DNA from: Phycisphaerales bacterium
Lineage (GTDB): Bacteria > Planctomycetota > Phycisphaerae > Phycisphaerales > SM1A02
DNA: 6,802 bases
Direction: 5' to 3'
Assembly (NCBI GenBank): GCA_018882625.1
Contig: VERO01000125.1
Coordinates: forward strand, 1 to 6,802
Part shown: in pieces, positions 1 through 6,802 of the stretch
Layout: every line of letters begins with the position of its first letter
Numbering within the stretch: position 1 is the stretch's first letter
The notes under the pieces: model-generated
Database searches by the model: none
What the model was told of the DNA's origin: nothing
Seen by the model: the letters and a program-made list of their open reading frames with translations, nothing else
Translations under genes and position numbers: made by a program

Positions 1-1069
1 GGCACAGCAGCACCACGGTCACGCGCACCGCGTCGAGGACCGCGAAGCGCGTGCCCCATGCGGGAGGTGCAGGCGTGTCCGCCATCGCCGCGAGGCCATC
101 GCACACCAGCGCGCCGCATGCCATGACCGCCACCCCACAGGGGATGATCGTGGTCCACTCGTCGGGTCCCGCCACTCGCCACCGGATCACGCTCGCGATC
201 GCACCGGCCCCGCCGACCAGCATGAGCAGCGCGACCGCCATGGCAGCCGCGCCATCGCGCACCAGGATGGACACGATGCCGAGAATTGCGGATGTGGCGC
301 CCAGCGCGCCATAGGCGATGATGCCGCCATCCGTCCCGTGCCTCGTGCCGGGGACCGCGCGCGCCGGCACACGCGGCCGCGACTGCGACCGCACAAGCGC
401 CCATGCCGAAGCGGGAATCAGGGCGCACTGCGCTGCAGTCCATGCGCCCCCCGCCATTCCGCTGGACCAGGCCGCAGTCGCCAGCACCATGGACACGATC
501 GCGCTCGACATGAGCACGATGAGCCGACCCGGGCCGGCTCCGAGCCAGATGGCCACCGATGTCGCCAGCGCGGCCACTGCCACGATGGCCCACGCGACTG
601 CCGCCGTCACAAGGCCCGCACCACCAAGGTCCCAGAGCCGCACGACATTCCACCACCAGAGCGGACCCTCAGCATCTCGGGCCATCGGAAGCCCGCATGC
701 CACGCCCAGCGTGATCGCGCATGAGAGGTGCGCAGGCCATGCGGCGACCATCCGGTCCGCGGCGGATGCGATCACCGCGGGGATGGCTGCCTGCACGCTG
801 CCTGCCACCGCACCCGCATCCCACGCGACATTGGCGTCTGCCTCGAGCGGCTCCAGCGCCATCGCGCCGGCCTCGCTGCCCGGCGGAATCGGCGATCCGT
901 CGTCCCTGAAGATCTCCGTGCATCGGAGCGCGGCCATCCAGGTGTGCCCATCCTGCGACACGCTGTGCCCGGGCGTGAGCCGCCCCCGCATCGCCCTCCG
1001 GCGCACCTCATCGAGCGCGAGAGGTCCCTCTGTCCGTCGTCCAAGCCTCAGCCAGTACGACTTCGGCAT
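1..1069 (-). CDS. GYF_2-domain polytopic membrane protein (3' end beyond window)
   Basis: The frame is open from the ATG at 1069 to the left edge, giving at least 356 residues without a stop. Residues 4-50 match the bacterial GYF_2 pattern: Y5-W6, G10, E14-G-P16, L19-x-E21-V22, G29-x-L31-T32-P33, V37-S38-x-D40-G41, W44, A46-A47. This domain is thought to bind peptides and is often fused to membrane segments. A low-complexity stretch with an I-P-P-G motif (61-64) follows. Hydrophobic segments then lie near 113-130, 150-176, 183-201, 207-226, 249-269, 273-294, 306-325 and from 342 to the edge, so six to eight helices are plausible. A Trp-rich LWWWNVVRLW (137-146) sits between the first two. The start is 3 nt after the previous stop, with AGGA 9 nt upstream. 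The membrane part is unassigned. Large plus-strand frames over this region are antisense. Confidence 0.85.
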   Translation of the reverse strand, partial: MPKSYWLRLGRRTEGPLALDEVRRRAMRGRLTPGHSVSQDGHTWMAALRCTEIFRDDGSPIPPGSEAGAMALEPLEADANVAWDAGAVAGSVQAAIPAVIASAADRMVAAWPAHLSCAITLGVACGLPMARDAEGPLWWWNVVRLWDLGGAGLVTAAVAWAIVAVAALATSVAIWLGAGPGRLIVLMSSAIVSMVLATAAWSSGMAGGAWTAAQCALIPASAWALVRSQSRPRVPARAVPGTRHGTDGGIIAYGALGATSAILGIVSILVRDGAAAMAVALLMLVGGAGAIASVIRWRVAGPDEWTTIIPCGVAVMACGALVCDGLAAMADTPAPPAWGTRFAVLDAVRVTVVLLC

Positions 1070-1072
1070 TTG

Positions 1073-3982
1073 TCAGGGTCCTGACGGTCCAGGCATCGAC
1101 TCGACCTTGCCGCCGAAGAGCAACGTGCCCGCAGGCAGCAGCGCTGCGGCACGGTCGAGGGTCACCGAGCCATCCGCGGCCACAGCGCCCATGTCGCGGA
1201 TGCGAAGCGATCCGTCCGGCGCATCCGCCACCGCATAGAGCTGGTAGGGCGGCTTGCGCGCGGACTTCGGGGAGATGAGCGCCGTCGCGGGCCCTTCGCC
1301 GGACTTGTCGAGCATCCCAACGGGCTGCACTCGGGACTCCGTCATCCACTTGCGCACCTCAGCGAGCCTTCTCTCGTGCACGCGCTGCCAGAGCGCCACA
1401 TCCACCACGCGCTTGACCACATCCGCGGCCTCGCGCGCCTCTGGCCGGGACTTGGGGTTGCCCGGCGCGATCCACTCGATCGTGCCGAGCTGGAGCTTCT
1501 GGATCGAGGCGATCGCCTCCTCCATCGGCGCGGCCAGGTGCGGTGCGCCAGCGGACGCCTCGGACATGATCCTCTCGAGAAACGTCGCCTTGAGCACAGG
1601 GTCCATGTCGGTGCGCGAGCGGATGCGGTCGATCACCGACAGCAGCGTGCTCACATTGCCGCTCGCGCGGGCGCCGCGGATCATCGGGCGGATCTGCTCG
1701 AAGACCGCGCTCTGCGGGCTCGGCCCGTCATACGCGATCTCCGACTCGTCGAGCGCCACCGACTGCACCTTGCCGTCCGACGACACCATCACGGAGTACA
1801 CGCGCTTGCCCCCCGCGCCCGCCGTGGGACCCTTGGCCGACTCGTCGTAGTAGTGGCGCGTGCCGTCCTTGAGCTCGACCATCCGGAGGCGCGTCACCTT
1901 GTACAGGGTGATGTAGTCGTCGAGCATCTGCATCCACTGGTCCTGCGGGACGCAGAGCTCCGCTGCCGCCTGCAGCCCCGGGAACCATGGCGAGTCGACG
2001 CCTGGCACCATCGACCGGTCGAGCGCCTCGGCAGCGCGCGCGCGCTCGGCGGCGTTGCCCGCGTCGAGGCTTCGCGACACGCGCGCGGCGAGTTCGGGCA
2101 GGGCCATGACTTCCTTCCACGCATCCTGCCGGACGGCGGCATTCTGGAACTCAGGCGTCCGCGGCGAGTCTGGGTAGTCCCGGATGAAGTCCGCGAGCGC
2201 CGTCGCAAAGGAGTCGGGCACGCGCGCGACGAGCTGATCGACCGCCCTGCGCTCCGCCTCGGACGCCGCCCGCATCGTGCGCTCGCGCGCCATCATGTCG
2301 CGCTGGATGCCAATGCGGTCCTTGAGCCGCTGCATGGCGAGCTGCGCGTCCGGACCGGCCGTGCTGCCTCTCGCAAGCCGTTCCGCTTCGGTGGCGATCC
2401 GCGAGAGCTCCTCCTCCTGTCCCTGACCGTTGCCCTCGATCGCCCCCAGGCGCTCGAGAAGGCCATTGACCTGCGTCATGAATGCCTCGTCGACGGCGCG
2501 CTGGCGCCGCGTCCGCTCGGCGGCGTGGCTCGTCAGCCAACGCTCGGACCGCTCGCGCTGCTCCGGCGTGCGCGCAGCCTTGAGCGCAGCCTCGCCAAGC
2601 CGTGCCTGCGCGCCATCGGCGCGCGGATCGCCCGCAGCGGCGAGCGCGGCCTCGAATGCCCTGTCTCCAGCCTCGCGATCTGCGCGCGCGGCTTCGACCC
2701 TCCCGCGGGCCGCGGCGACGGACTCGTCATCGCGCACCCACGCTGACGTATCCGAGGCATCATCGATCATCCGCGCTGCAGCCTCGATGTCGCCGCGCTC
2801 GAGTGCGGCGTCGGCGCTGGCGACCAGCTTCGCCACGTCCGCCTCGCGCTGCAGCTGGACCGCCCACCACGCGCTCCCTGCCGCGATCGCGATCACCGCA
2901 AGCACCGCCGAGGCCACGATCGCCGCCTTCACGCGCGAGCTGCGTCGCCGCTCCGCGACGATCCTGCGCTCGACCGAGGCGCGCACCGCATCCGATACGG
3001 CAAGACCTGCACGGTCGCACTCGAGCAGCGCACGCTCGAGTTCGGGCACGGTCGAGGATGCCGACAGCGCGAGCGCCTCGAGCCGATCCACACGATCCCG
3101 GTCCTCGACCTGCTGCGCGTCCGCACGCTCGCGGTCTGCGACCCACTGGGCGAGGGGCCTTGCCCTGGACTGCACATCCTGCGGCACGGCACCACCGAGC
3201 GCGTGCACCTCCATAACGGTCGCCTCGTACCGGTCGAGCGCGGCACGAGCGAGCTCCACGTCGCCTCGCATCACGCATGCCTCGAGCGAGTCGACTTCCG
3301 CCGCACCGCGACGTGACGCATGCCGCGCCTCGAGCGCACTGCACTCGGTCTCCGCAGTCGCGCGCCGCACCGCAATGTCGCGGTCTGACCAGTCGGCGCG
3401 ACTCAGCTCGTCGCGCACGACACGCGCGGCAGCTGCATCGTTGCCCTGGACAGCCTGCCGCAGCCGGTCCATGAGCTCCTTGAGCGCCGCCTGCTCGAAG
3501 GCGCGCACATCATCGTCACGCACTGTGGCCGGATCGAATCGCCGCAGCGCCCACATCGTCCGGAGCCTCTCGTGCGCGGGCGCGTGCGCAAGGTTCTGGT
3601 ACCGCAGCCGGCGCATGAGCTGGTCGATGCGCGGATCCTCCGCCTCGGCCACGCCCTCGCTGAGCTCATGCACAAGCTCAGGGTCGATGGCCTGAGGCAC
3701 GGGGAGCCCGCGCTCCATGCACCGCTTGCGCCAGTGCTTCCTGATCGCATCGACCGAGAGGGCTGCAGCCGTCTCGGTGAGCGCTGGCCGCACATCGACG
3801 ATCACCATCGCCTCCCCGCGCAGCCCCTGCCGCATGAGGTCGATCGCCCGCACGAGACGCTCGCGCGCATCAGCGCACGCCCGCACCACCTCCTGGGCGA
3901 GCGCAAGCTCCGCGGCCGCGTCCATGGTCGCGCCCGACAGTGCGCCCTTCACCGCATCGACGAGCTCGCTGGTCCGCCTCAT
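1073..3982 (-). CDS. Large single-pass membrane protein with helical domains on both sides, function unknown
   Basis: This 969-residue protein starts at the ATG within ATGA, overlapping the previous stop by 4 bp. One transmembrane helix lies at about 352-375. It is preceded by a strongly basic stretch (RRIVAERRRSSRVK) and followed by WW, predicting a cytoplasmic N-terminal half and a periplasmic C-terminal half. The cytoplasmic part is nearly all helical, with TPR-like hairpins of pattern R/Q-G-D/N-D-x3-A-R around 174-192 and 234-252. A similar hairpin (RGDIEAAARMID) sits at 396-407, just after the membrane. Residues 380-660 are helical and include an R-D-Y-P-D-S-P stretch (601-607) typical of TPR-like proteins. 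About 685-750 contains beta strands (KVTRLRMVELKDG, VMVSSDG), 755-880 is helical, and 885-960 looks like a small beta domain. Only one cysteine (C677) lies in the periplasmic half. The layout recalls large hypothetical proteins I associate with Planctomycetota, but I cannot name a family. Confidence 0.92.
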   Translation of the reverse strand: MRRTSELVDAVKGALSGATMDAAAELALAQEVVRACADARERLVRAIDLMRQGLRGEAMVIVDVRPALTETAAALSVDAIRKHWRKRCMERGLPVPQAIDPELVHELSEGVAEAEDPRIDQLMRRLRYQNLAHAPAHERLRTMWALRRFDPATVRDDDVRAFEQAALKELMDRLRQAVQGNDAAAARVVRDELSRADWSDRDIAVRRATAETECSALEARHASRRGAAEVDSLEACVMRGDVELARAALDRYEATVMEVHALGGAVPQDVQSRARPLAQWVADRERADAQQVEDRDRVDRLEALALSASSTVPELERALLECDRAGLAVSDAVRASVERRIVAERRRSSRVKAAIVASAVLAVIAIAAGSAWWAVQLQREADVAKLVASADAALERGDIEAAARMIDDASDTSAWVRDDESVAAARGRVEAARADREAGDRAFEAALAAAGDPRADGAQARLGEAALKAARTPEQRERSERWLTSHAAERTRRQRAVDEAFMTQVNGLLERLGAIEGNGQGQEEELSRIATEAERLARGSTAGPDAQLAMQRLKDRIGIQRDMMARERTMRAASEAERRAVDQLVARVPDSFATALADFIRDYPDSPRTPEFQNAAVRQDAWKEVMALPELAARVSRSLDAGNAAERARAAEALDRSMVPGVDSPWFPGLQAAAELCVPQDQWMQMLDDYITLYKVTRLRMVELKDGTRHYYDESAKGPTAGAGGKRVYSVMVSSDGKVQSVALDESEIAYDGPSPQSAVFEQIRPMIRGARASGNVSTLLSVIDRIRSRTDMDPVLKATFLERIMSEASAGAPHLAAPMEEAIASIQKLQLGTIEWIAPGNPKSRPEAREAADVVKRVVDVALWQRVHERRLAEVRKWMTESRVQPVGMLDKSGEGPATALISPKSARKPPYQLYAVADAPDGSLRIRDMGAVAADGSVTLDRAAALLPAGTLLFGGKVESMPGPSGP
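1079..1082 (-). promoter_or_regulatory. Ribosome binding site of the GYF_2 gene
   Basis: AGGA on the minus strand lies 9 nt before the ATG at 1069, inside the last codons of the upstream gene. It supports this ATG as the start of a gene truncated by the left edge. It also fits translational coupling, because the preceding stop (TGA, 1075-1073) falls between this site and the ATG. Confidence 0.55.
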
Positions 3983-5106
3983 GGCGCACCCGATCCAACT
4001 GAGGGTGCCTTGCGTGATGGCTGCGGCGGTCGGGCTCCTGCCCCTCGACCGCGGCCGGGTGCGCCCGCGCCGGCCGTATCGTCGCGGCCCGTCCGGGCGG
4101 CGTCATCGGTAGCGCCGTCCTTCACCTCAATGGCGATCGTGACAAGCTCGCGACCCGTCATCGGATCCGTGATGCATGCCTTGATCGGCTCGGCAGTCGG
4201 CCGGATGCGCTCGGCAGCTGCCTTGCTGCGCAGCGCATCGGCGGCTGCCTGCTGCGCCGCGCGCTGCCCCTCCAGCACCTTCCGCTGGTCATCCGGTGCG
4301 CCCTTCAGGAGCTCGTCGGTCACGGCAAGGTCCTCGAGCGCGCGCTCAAGCTGCACGCCGGAGGGCGTCATCGCGCTCACGCGCACCTGCGCAGGCTTGT
4401 CCATCACCTCGATGTCCAGGATGGTGTCGGGGTAGGTCGCGATCCGGATCGCCATCCCCGACCGCGCCATCTCGATCAGGAACGGGCCGGGACCCATCGT
4501 TCCGTCCTCAGGCATGGGCGCAGCCTTGGGCACCGCGAGCGTCATGCCCGCGGGGAAGTCCGCGAGCTGCGCCGTGGCTGAGTTTGCGGATGAGCTGCCG
4601 AGCGTGAGCGCGACCCGCTGCGACTCCGTGCCGACGCGGACTGCGGATCCGTCCTCAAGCGTCACCTCGAGGAAGTTCGTCATCATCCAGGCGGCGAGCG
4701 CCTTGAGTGACGGCTCGAATGCCGCCGAAGGCACCGGCATGCGCCTCCACGTGATCACCGGACCCACCCACTGCAGCACCGCGATGTCGCGCACCATCCC
4801 GTTCGCTGCAGTGCCTGAGATGCGAAGCGCGGACGACGACAGCTTTGCCGCAAGCGGCGCAGGAAGCGGCGAGGCAGGCGCGATGGACTTGATGCGGCCC
4901 TGCATAGGCGGACACGCGACCGTGTCCCCGAGAACCTGCCCCAGCGAGTCCGTCCTCCAGGCCAGCGACTCGCGCGGAAGGATCTGCAGCGGACCCGGCG
5001 ATGCTGGCGCGGGGGCGGCGGCCGCAGGCGGCGCCGGCGATGCGGGAGCGGGTGGTGCCGCAGGCGCAGCCACATCAACCGCTGCTGCCACGCAAAGGGC
5101 GATCAC
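3979..5106 (-). CDS. Secreted or periplasmic protein with Pro/Ala-rich linker, function unknown
   Basis: This 375-residue protein starts at a GTG whose GTGA overlaps the stop of the upstream gene. A GGGGG lies 9 nt before it as a weak ribosome binding site. The alternative TTG at 5142 adds 12 residues with two arginines (DWQRSPRG...) and makes a more conventional signal peptide, with likely cleavage near V-A-A/P. From the GTG start, residues 1-13 are hydrophobic and 14-39 are a Pro/Ala-rich tract with a 13-residue repeat. About 85-240 looks beta-rich with ITW (118-120) and EDG (151-153). About 250-303 is helical with DDQRK (272-276). About 306-331 looks like a beta hairpin (ELV, 320-322). Residues 333-375 are a disordered, basic, Gly/Arg/Pro-rich tail. 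ITW, the DG turn and the final hairpin recur in the same order in the upstream neighbour, so the two may be divergent paralogues. The stop overlaps the ATG of the next gene. No enzymatic motif is seen. Confidence 0.85.
   Translation of the reverse strand: MIALCVAAAVDVAAPAAPPAPASPAPPAAAAPAPASPGPLQILPRESLAWRTDSLGQVLGDTVACPPMQGRIKSIAPASPLPAPLAAKLSSSALRISGTAANGMVRDIAVLQWVGPVITWRRMPVPSAAFEPSLKALAAWMMTNFLEVTLEDGSAVRVGTESQRVALTLGSSSANSATAQLADFPAGMTLAVPKAAPMPEDGTMGPGPFLIEMARSGMAIRIATYPDTILDIEVMDKPAQVRVSAMTPSGVQLERALEDLAVTDELLKGAPDDQRKVLEGQRAAQQAAADALRSKAAAERIRPTAEPIKACITDPMTGRELVTIAIEVKDGATDDAARTGRDDTAGAGAPGRGRGAGARPPQPSRKAPSVGSGAP
4990..5067 (-). repeat. Imperfect 39-bp direct repeat encoding a 13-residue Pro/Ala repeat
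   Basis: Two imperfect copies, about 4996-5030 and 5035-5066 on the plus strand, are offset by 39 bp. In gene 2 they encode PAPASPAP (19-26) and PAPASPGP (32-39), offset by 13 residues. The result is a flexible linker directly after the signal peptide. An intragenic duplication or slippage is the simplest origin. The repeat lies in frame and does not disturb the gene. Confidence 0.6.
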
Positions 5107-6802
5107 GGTGCTGAGCCCCCGCGGGCTGCGCTGCCAGTCCAAGGCAGCGAAAGGTCCCTTGGAGCCACAGACAGCTCCACCAGCTCGATGGGTGGGCCGT
5201 CTGGGCACAGGTGCACCGCGATGACCGAACCGCTGACCTGCTCCCGCAGCGACTGCATCGCCGTATCGCACTCAGCCTTCATGCTGGTCAGCTGCTGTCG
5301 CATGGGCTCGATCCTCGAGTCCCTCAGCCAGTTCCGGTACGCGGTGAGCTGCGTGACCAACGGCTGCTCCGCGAACTGCGTGCGCGCCGCCTGCGTGAGG
5401 TTCCTGTCTGCCTCCACTCGCCACGCCGCGTAGCCGGCCTGAATGGACTTCCGCTGGTCATCCTTCAGGGCGACCCCCGTCGGCGGCGTGGCGAGCGCGC
5501 CGATCCACTGCGACACCGCACGCTCCAGATCCGAGAGCTTTCGCTCCTCGGCGATCCCAGCCTGGAAACGTTCGGCGCAGGCGATCGTCTCCTGTTCAGC
5601 CACCGAAGGAGCCCACCCGAGCGCGAATGCAGACACCTCCGTGGGCACGGTGCCTGTCTTGCGTGCCGTCACTGTGCCCGCGCCGGTTTCGGCAGAGCCT
5701 CCGCCCACAAGGCTAATCGCATGCCCCCCCCACCCAATCACTGCTGCGCGGGCGAGCGCCCCAGGGATCGTGACATCGAACCGGTCGCTTCCGTTGCCGG
5801 CCACAGTCCACTTCCGCATGCGCGGCTTGCCGAGCCACGCCTCGCGCGATGTGCCATCGGCACACTGCGCATGGCACTTGACCTGGCTCGTGATCATCGA
5901 CCACGACTCCGGCGTCTTCAGGTCCTGCTTGCCGAGCGCCGTGGCAGCCTTCGTTGCTCCCGCAAGATCCCATGTCCATGTGATGCCACTGTCATCCACC
6001 GATGCCATCGCGACCTCGCCGCCGTGCATCACGAGCGTTGTGCCGTCGGTGATCGCGAATCCGATGGACTCGATGGCCGAGGATGCGCCAAGCGAAGCCG
6101 TCGACACAGCGCATCCCGCGAGCGCCGGCCAGGCAATCCTGGCCATGTCGCTCCGCCCTGCACTTGACGCCAGCGCCGGCGCCCTCGGTGCCTCAATCGC
6201 GCTGTCGCGCGCCATGTCCTGCACTCCGGCCGTGGATTGGGTTGACTCGGCCTGACCACGGACCACTTGCGAGCGGCGGACACTCGTGGCGGCAATGCTT
6301 CCGCCATCCTGGGATGGCTCGGCTTGGGCGTCACTCGCACCCTCGGATTGAGGTGCGGAACTGCCGCCTGATGGCTGCTGGGCCTGAGGCCCTGGCGGGG
6401 CTGGCTCATCCGGTTCGGGCGCGGGTGGCGTACCCGCAGCAGATGGCGCCGGAGCGGCGGGGCGCAGCATCTTGAGCTGGGTCCCCTGATCGGCGATCGT
6501 CTTCTGGGCATCGGTGCGCCAGGCCTCGAGTGCCCTCACGGCCGCAAGCGCATCGGCCAGTTGCCGTGACGAGTCATCCCGCTGCTGTCTCAGCGTCTCC
6601 GACTCCTCGCCTGCCGCGCGGAACGAGTCCCTCTCCTCCTCTGCCTTGGCCACACGCCCCTGAAGGTCCACGATCTCGGCGCTCATCGTCCGCATGAGCA
6701 CTGCGAGCACCGCAACGATCGCCAGCAGCGCCACCGCCGTGACCACGGCCACCGCGAGCGCAGTGCGCCCGCTCCGCACGACTGCGGGCGCTGGCTCGTC
6801 CA
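5103..6802 (-). CDS. Membrane-anchored coiled-coil protein with periplasmic domain, function unknown (5' end at or beyond window edge)
   Basis: I do not recognise a characterised family. Numbering is from the GTG at 6779 (558 residues). Residues 6-29 are one strongly hydrophobic helix after a basic RSGR, so the protein is probably N-in with its bulk in the periplasm. Residues 33-104 are a charged, heptad-like coiled coil. Residues 107-160 are a Pro/Ala/Gln/Ser/Gly-rich linker. About 235-360 looks beta-rich and contains ITWTW (266-270) and a CxxxC pair (C302, C306). About 392-515 is helical, and 517-540 looks like a closing beta hairpin. The frame stays open past 6779 to the edge. It adds D-E-P-A-P-A-V, and the codon cut by the edge ends in TG, so the true start may be an NTG one base outside the window (566 residues). 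No ribosome binding site precedes 6779. The 3' end overlaps gene 2 by 4 bp if gene 2 starts at its GTG. The coding call is secure; the function is unknown. Confidence 0.88.
   Translation of the reverse strand, partial: DEPAPAVVRSGRTALAVAVVTAVALLAIVAVLAVLMRTMSAEIVDLQGRVAKAEEERDSFRAAGEESETLRQQRDDSSRQLADALAAVRALEAWRTDAQKTIADQGTQLKMLRPAAPAPSAAGTPPAPEPDEPAPPGPQAQQPSGGSSAPQSEGASDAQAEPSQDGGSIAATSVRRSQVVRGQAESTQSTAGVQDMARDSAIEAPRAPALASSAGRSDMARIAWPALAGCAVSTASLGASSAIESIGFAITDGTTLVMHGGEVAMASVDDSGITWTWDLAGATKAATALGKQDLKTPESWSMITSQVKCHAQCADGTSREAWLGKPRMRKWTVAGNGSDRFDVTIPGALARAAVIGWGGHAISLVGGGSAETGAGTVTARKTGTVPTEVSAFALGWAPSVAEQETIACAERFQAGIAEERKLSDLERAVSQWIGALATPPTGVALKDDQRKSIQAGYAAWRVEADRNLTQAARTQFAEQPLVTQLTAYRNWLRDSRIEPMRQQLTSMKAECDTAMQSLREQVSGSVIAVHLCPDGPPIELVELSVAPRDLSLPWTGSAARGGSAP

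Noticed and set aside
318..1238. 306-residue open frame on the plus strand
   Set aside because: It lies opposite the GYF_2 gene and the end of gene 3, and its composition is Ala/Ser/Pro/Thr-rich noise. The minus strand shows a real domain and a ribosome binding site.
1376..2746. 456-residue open frame on the plus strand
   Set aside because: It is antisense to the 969-residue gene. Its translation is Arg/His/Leu/Ala-rich with no domain pattern, as expected for the shadow of a high-GC coding strand.
2430..3695. 421-residue open frame on the plus strand
   Set aside because: It is Ser/Ala/Arg-rich low-complexity translation opposite the helical gene 3, with no plausible domain. It is an antisense shadow.
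3979..5271. 430-residue version of gene 2 starting at the ATG at 5271
   Set aside because: It would overlap gene 1 by 169 bp and put an unlikely Arg/Gly-rich segment before the signal peptide. The GTG at 5106 or the TTG at 5142 fits better.
6127..6144. Perfect 7-bp inverted repeat with a 4-nt loop, a possible terminator
   Set aside because: It lies inside gene 1, has no T-run after it on either strand, and is explained by the codons for A-R-I-A-W-P-A.
5211..6167. 318-residue open frame on the plus strand
   Set aside because: It is antisense to gene 1, with an Arg/His/Leu-rich composition and no recognisable motif.

Overview
The window is very GC-rich DNA, with G or C dominating third codon positions in all the reading frames I accept. 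It is essentially fully coding, and every gene lies on the minus strand. Read right to left, four genes follow each other with no intergenic DNA. Gene 1 (5103 to the right edge) is a membrane-anchored coiled-coil protein. Gene 2 (3979-5106) is a secreted protein with a Pro/Ala-rich linker. Gene 3 (1073-3982) is a 969-residue single-pass protein with helical domains on both sides of the membrane. Gene 4 (1069 to the left edge) is a polytopic membrane protein that starts with a GYF_2 domain. Gene 4 has no stop codon inside the window, so a search for complete reading frames misses it; it was found by translating the minus strand directly. The junctions are GTGA (4 bp overlap, if gene 2 starts at the GTG), ATGA (4 bp overlap) and a 3 bp gap. 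This is the layout of one translationally coupled transcription unit.

No gene matches a characterised enzyme or a named operon that I can recognise. The architectures are bitopic proteins with large helical arrays, Pro/Ala-rich periplasmic linkers, and GYF_2 fused to membrane segments. Together with the GC content, they suggest Planctomycetota, perhaps the Phycisphaerae. This is pattern recognition only. Myxococcota or another high-GC Gram-negative lineage cannot be excluded.

My reading is that the cluster encodes a cell-envelope assembly of unknown function. Gene 3 would span the inner membrane, genes 1 and 2 would supply periplasmic beta-rich/helical modules that look distantly related to each other, and gene 4 would be the polytopic component with an N-terminal peptide-binding domain. 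Gene 1 runs to the right edge and gene 4 to the left edge, so the unit probably extends beyond both ends. I see no promoter, terminator, RNA gene, CRISPR array, insertion sequence or attachment site. Long plus-strand reading frames exist but look like antisense shadows of the high-GC coding strand.
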